Made by a program: the position numbers and the translations under genes | The notes under the pieces: model-generated | What the model was told of the DNA's origin: nothing | Seen by the model: the letters and a program-made list of their open reading frames with translations, nothing else | Databases searched by the model: none | From: Armillaria gallica | Taxonomy: Eukaryota; Basidiomycota; Agaricomycetes; Agaricales; Physalacriaceae | DNA: 64,000 nt | Assembly (NCBI GenBank): GCA_037576215.1 | Contig: JBANDB010000014.1 | Span: 1,364,001 to 1,428,000 of the forward strand | Reading direction: 5' to 3' | In this document: positions 60,829 to 64,000 of the stretch, in pieces | Layout: every line of letters begins with the position of its first letter | How positions within the stretch are numbered: the first letter of the stretch is position 1

Positions 60829-63521
60829 ATGGCCAGTACAGCAAAAAGACTGGGCAAGCAAATCATCGGATATCCTGAAGAGATTATCCCCGTCATTTCG
60901 ACGCGTGACTACGTACTCCAGACTACGCAGGATCCTATTCGACGCGTCAGTATCCCTTCTTCTGCAGCCTGGACGTGCTGAAACTCTGTTACAGATTCAG
61001 GAGTATATCGCCAGCTTATTCCCAATACTTGGATGGATAACCAGATACAGTGAGCTACGGTAATAAGTTTGGTCAAATAACATCGCTGAATCGGGGAATA
61101 GACTTGGGATGGCTGACGGGCGACGTTATCGCTGGTCTCACGGTGGGTATAGTACTCGTTCCACAAAGCATGTCCTACGCTCAGGTGACTATCCATATAG
61201 TGTGCTTGTTCGACATCTGATGCCTTGATCCGTAGATTGCTACCCTGAGTCCGGAATACGGACTATACTCTTCTTTCGTTGGCGTTTTGTTATACTGTGT
61301 AGGGCCTTCTTCTTCCGACTATCTAGACACTTATCTGAGTCCGTTTAGGTTTTCGCGACGTCCAAAGATGTATCCATTGGCCCGGTCGCTGTCATGTCTT
61401 TGACTGTATCCCAATCATCAAGCACGTCGATGACGCACATCCTGGTAGATGGGAGGGCCCGCAGATAGCCACTACTGTTGCTTTTATTGCCGGCTTCATT
61501 GTTCTAGGCATTGGTCTTTTGCGGCTGGGTTGGCTCGTTGAGTTTATACCGGCACCTGCTGTAAGTGCGTTCATGACTGGATCCGCTATCAGCATCGTCG
61601 CTGGTCAGGTCCCCGGCCTGATGGGTATTACTGGTTTTGAGTACGCCTCCCTCCAACTTTCCTCACTATCCTCATCGCTGACTTTAATTCTTCTAGTACC
61701 CGAGCCGCAACTTACGAAGTGATCATCAACACTCTGAAGGGGCTTCCAAGAACGAAACTCGATGCCGCATGGGGACTATCTGGGCTTGTCGCATTGTATA
61801 TCATTCGCTTCTCATGCGATCGTCTTGCGAAGCGCTTCCTCGCAGAGCGCGCATCCTATTCTTTGTCTCTGTGTTCAGGAATGTATTCATCATCCTGATC
61901 TTGACGATTGCAGCGTGGCTTTACACGAGACATCGAGAGAGCGCCAGCGGCAGCTATCCCATTAAAATATTAAAGGACGTACCTGGCGGTCTTCGGCACG
62001 TTGGTCAGCCAGTCATTGACCCCGAGCTCGTCTCTGCTCTGGCGGGGCAGCTTCCCATCGCAGTCATCATTCTATTACTGGAACACATAGCGATCGCGAA
62101 GTGTGAGTTTGAATGCTATACTTCAGGCCACCGACATTAACATCCTCATTTGAAGCTTTCGGACGATTGAATGGTTATAAAATTAACCCCAACCAGGAGC
62201 TCATCGCCATTGGAGTCACGAACACTGTGGGGTCATGCTTTGCCGCTTATCCTGCAACGGGATCGTTCTCTCGTTCTGCTTTGCAATCCAAATCTGGTGT
62301 CAGAACTCCTGCTGGTGGCATCGTCACGGCTGCAGTTGTGATTGTTGCACTGTACGGCGTAACGCCGGCTTTCTATTGGATTCCGACAGCAGGGCTCTCT
62401 GCTGTTATTATACATGCCGTAGCGGATCTAGTGGCCACTCCCAAGCAGGTGAGTTCTCAATGTATTGCAGGTGCCGTTGTTTTGAATACCTGCGGTATTC
62501 AGATTTATTCTTACTGGCGCGTGTCACCCATGGAGTTCATCATCTGGCTCGCAGCCGTGATTATCATAATCTTTTCGTCTATCGAAGACGGTATCTATGC
62601 ATCCATCTGCGCTTCACTTGTGCTTCTTCTCGTCCGCGTTGCTCACCCACGAGGGTACTTCCTTGGCAAAGTAACAGTGCATAATGGAGTCTCCGAAGAT
62701 AAGGATCTTCGCGAGGTCTTTGTTCCTCTCACAAAGGACAGCGTGACCAATCCCCAGATCAAAGTTGTCCCTCCTTCTCCAGGCATCATCATATACCGCC
62801 TTGAAGAAAGCTATCTCTATCCCAACTGCGCGCAATTAGATTCCGCTCTTGTAGATTATGTCAAGGGAATACCAGACGAGGAAAAGATATGAGCGTAGTG
62901 AGGCTCAAGGACCGAGCGTGGAACGATTCTGGTCCTCGCCGAGGTACACAGGCTGAATATGAAGCAAACGCCAACCTTCCCTGCTCCGAGCCATCGTTCT
63001 CGACTTTTCTGGCATGTGAGTTGTATCTTTCTTTGGCTTGTGATGTGTCGTTAATGGTAACATTAAATGCAGCTCACAAATAGACACCACTGCTGTGCAG
63101 TCTTTAATTGACACCCGAAACGAAGTAGAACGATGGGCAGATCGCTCTGTGGAAGTACGTCGTTCTCCTACGACGAAAACGTGAGCTTACATGGCACTAG
63201 TTCCACTTTGCCACGATTCTCTCTCCCTGGATTCGTCGAGCTCTTGTGGCCGGCGGTTTTGGAGTGGGATCACCGTCGTCTAAGATTCCCCAGGAGATCG
63301 CCGCCGTTGTTCCCTATCGAGACAACCTGGGGGATAGAAACTTGTCGGATCCATGTGACGAAGGTCCTAAAGATATAGAAAGCGGAAATCGGAAAGGTTT
63401 CGTCAGTACTTTGACCCAGGAAGTCCCAGCTGGCTTTGTTCCACTGTTACCTTTAGAAACGCCTTTCTTCCACTTCGACCTTGCAGCCGCCGTTCGAGCG
63501 GCAGAAAATGCAGCGTCGTAA
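60829..63521 (+). CDS. SUL1: Sulfate permease (SLC26/SulP family), frame-broken in four places
   Basis: Plasma-membrane sulfate transporter. It starts MASTAKRLGKQIIGYPEEII; further SLFPILGWITRYNLGWLTGD, VIAGLTVGIVLVPQSMSYAQ, ATLSPEYGLYSSFVGVLLYC, FATSKDVSIGPVAVMSLTVS, VEFIPAPAVSAFMTGSAISI, IFVSVFRN-type helix VSVFRNVFIILILTIAAWLY, INPNQELIAIGVTNTVGSCF, AAYPATGSFSRSALQSKSGV and GIIIYRLEESYLYPNCAQLD (start of STAS), then IDTTAVQSLIDTRNEVERWA and HFATILSPWIRRALVAGGFG. The frame slips by one missing base at about 61413 (CCAATC), 61838 (TTCCTC), 62867 (AAGGGAATACC) and 62984 (CTTCCCTGC); restoring frame at each gives unbroken family sequence. All four sit in short homopolymers, so sequencing error is as likely as pseudogenisation. 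Confidence 0.8.
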
Positions 63522-63686
63522 TCTGAATATTCGAGTAACTGTTCTTCATGCATCTTATAATCATTGTAGAGCTGTAGTGTATGTCGCAATGTACCTGTAA
63601 TTCCAAGGATGTATAACTTTACTGAGAAATTTGTGCGAAGCGGAGCGCCGATCTGATTTTAAATTCGAAGGTCTGTTTGCTTGCAC

Positions 63687-64000
63687 ATGCTTCGCCTTCC
63701 TCGAGTTTCCCATGTCGTCTCTTTTCAACTTCAAAAACGAGCCTTGCTGGCCATAACAAGGTAAGACTGCCGCTATTTCGTGGTCGTGTCAGGTATGACG
63801 ACCTTTCTAGTGGTCGAAGATCAAGCAGAAGAAAGGTGCAAACGATGCATCGAAAAGTGCCACGATCAGCCGTGCCCAACGCGTACGTAGTCTTCAGATT
63901 GGTTGCCTTTCTGTTCATTAGAACTAAGCATTCATCTACTAGGACATCTTGGTTGCCGTTAGAAGTATGTGAATGTCCCTTGGCGCTCCCACCGTGGGCT
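63687..64000 (+). CDS. YebC/TACO1-family mitochondrial translational activator (5' part, cut by window end)
   Basis: Only the N-terminus is present. Exons about 63687-63770, 63811-63882 and 63943-63964 give a short Arg/Ser leader MLRLPRVSH then CRLFSTSKTSLAGHNK, then WSKIKQKKGANDASKSA, TISRAQR and DILVAVR. AGHNKWSKIKxKKGANDA is the hallmark start of YebC/PmpR/TACO1 proteins, which in mitochondria assist COX1 translation. The intron 63771-63810 splits NK|WSK exactly. The leader ATG (63687) and the AGHNK frame differ by one base, so one base seems missing between GTTTCCCA and TGTCG (about 63710). The third exon is only 22 nt and its donor GTATGT lies just before the window end. Confidence 0.72.

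Noticed and set aside
1..64000. CRISPR arrays, tRNA/rRNA genes, transposon termini
   Set aside because: None was recognised on reading; a dedicated scan (tRNAscan, repeat library search) would be decisive.

Overview
The window looks like nuclear DNA of a mushroom-forming basidiomycete (Agaricomycetes). Genes are dense (about one per 2 kb), lie on both strands, and are cut by many introns of roughly 40-60 nt with GT...AG borders, plus three GC...AG introns. The conserved proteins that can be rebuilt across these introns are typical fungal housekeeping proteins. No CRISPR array, operon, rRNA or tRNA gene, or complete transposable element was recognised. All exon joins were made by hand from splice borders and reading frame, so most gene spans are firmer than individual splice sites.

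Left part (1-20 kb): a frame-broken NYN-domain gene; the mitoribosomal protein Mrp10; a tail-anchored ubiquitin-conjugating enzyme (Ubc6/UBE2J type) with a 12-nt exon; a small disordered protein; splicing factor SF3A1 in a head-to-head pair with mitoribosomal Mrpl31; the ribosome-biogenesis factor Cms1; an ERI1-like 3'-5' exonuclease; a multi-span TmpA-like membrane protein; kinetochore Ndc80 head-to-head with the Ran-binding protein Mog1; and a MIT-domain/coiled-coil protein resembling NRBF2/Atg38.

Middle (20-45 kb): an orphan protein; the HECT ubiquitin ligase Rsp5; the mRNA cap (guanine-N7) methyltransferase Abd1; an M1 aminopeptidase with a possible extra targeting leader; a long gene whose architecture (helical N-domain, PH-like domain, disordered basic region, C-terminal coil) suggests a meiotic chromosome-axis protein of the SYCP2/Red1 type; a second orphan; a bestrophin-like channel with a 6-nt exon; the 24-kDa subunit of complex I; and the PIKK co-chaperone Tel2.

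Right part (43-64 kb): two linker-histone H1 genes facing away from each other around an adenylate-forming-enzyme homologue that has lost its nucleotide-binding signature; a transcription-factor-like protein with GDS1 winged-helix and APSES-like parts; a multi-exon orphan; a two-RRM Pumilio protein (Jsn1/Puf1 type); a sulfate permease; and the first exons of a YebC/TACO1 translational activator running off the window end.

The genes are unrelated housekeeping functions sharing short intergenic regions, several of them divergent promoters. The most notable features are the candidate meiotic axis gene, the tiny exons, the pseudo-adenylating enzyme between two H1 genes, and single-base frame breaks concentrated near both ends of the window (NYN gene, sulfate permease, TACO1), with only two isolated ones elsewhere (MOG1, the second H1).
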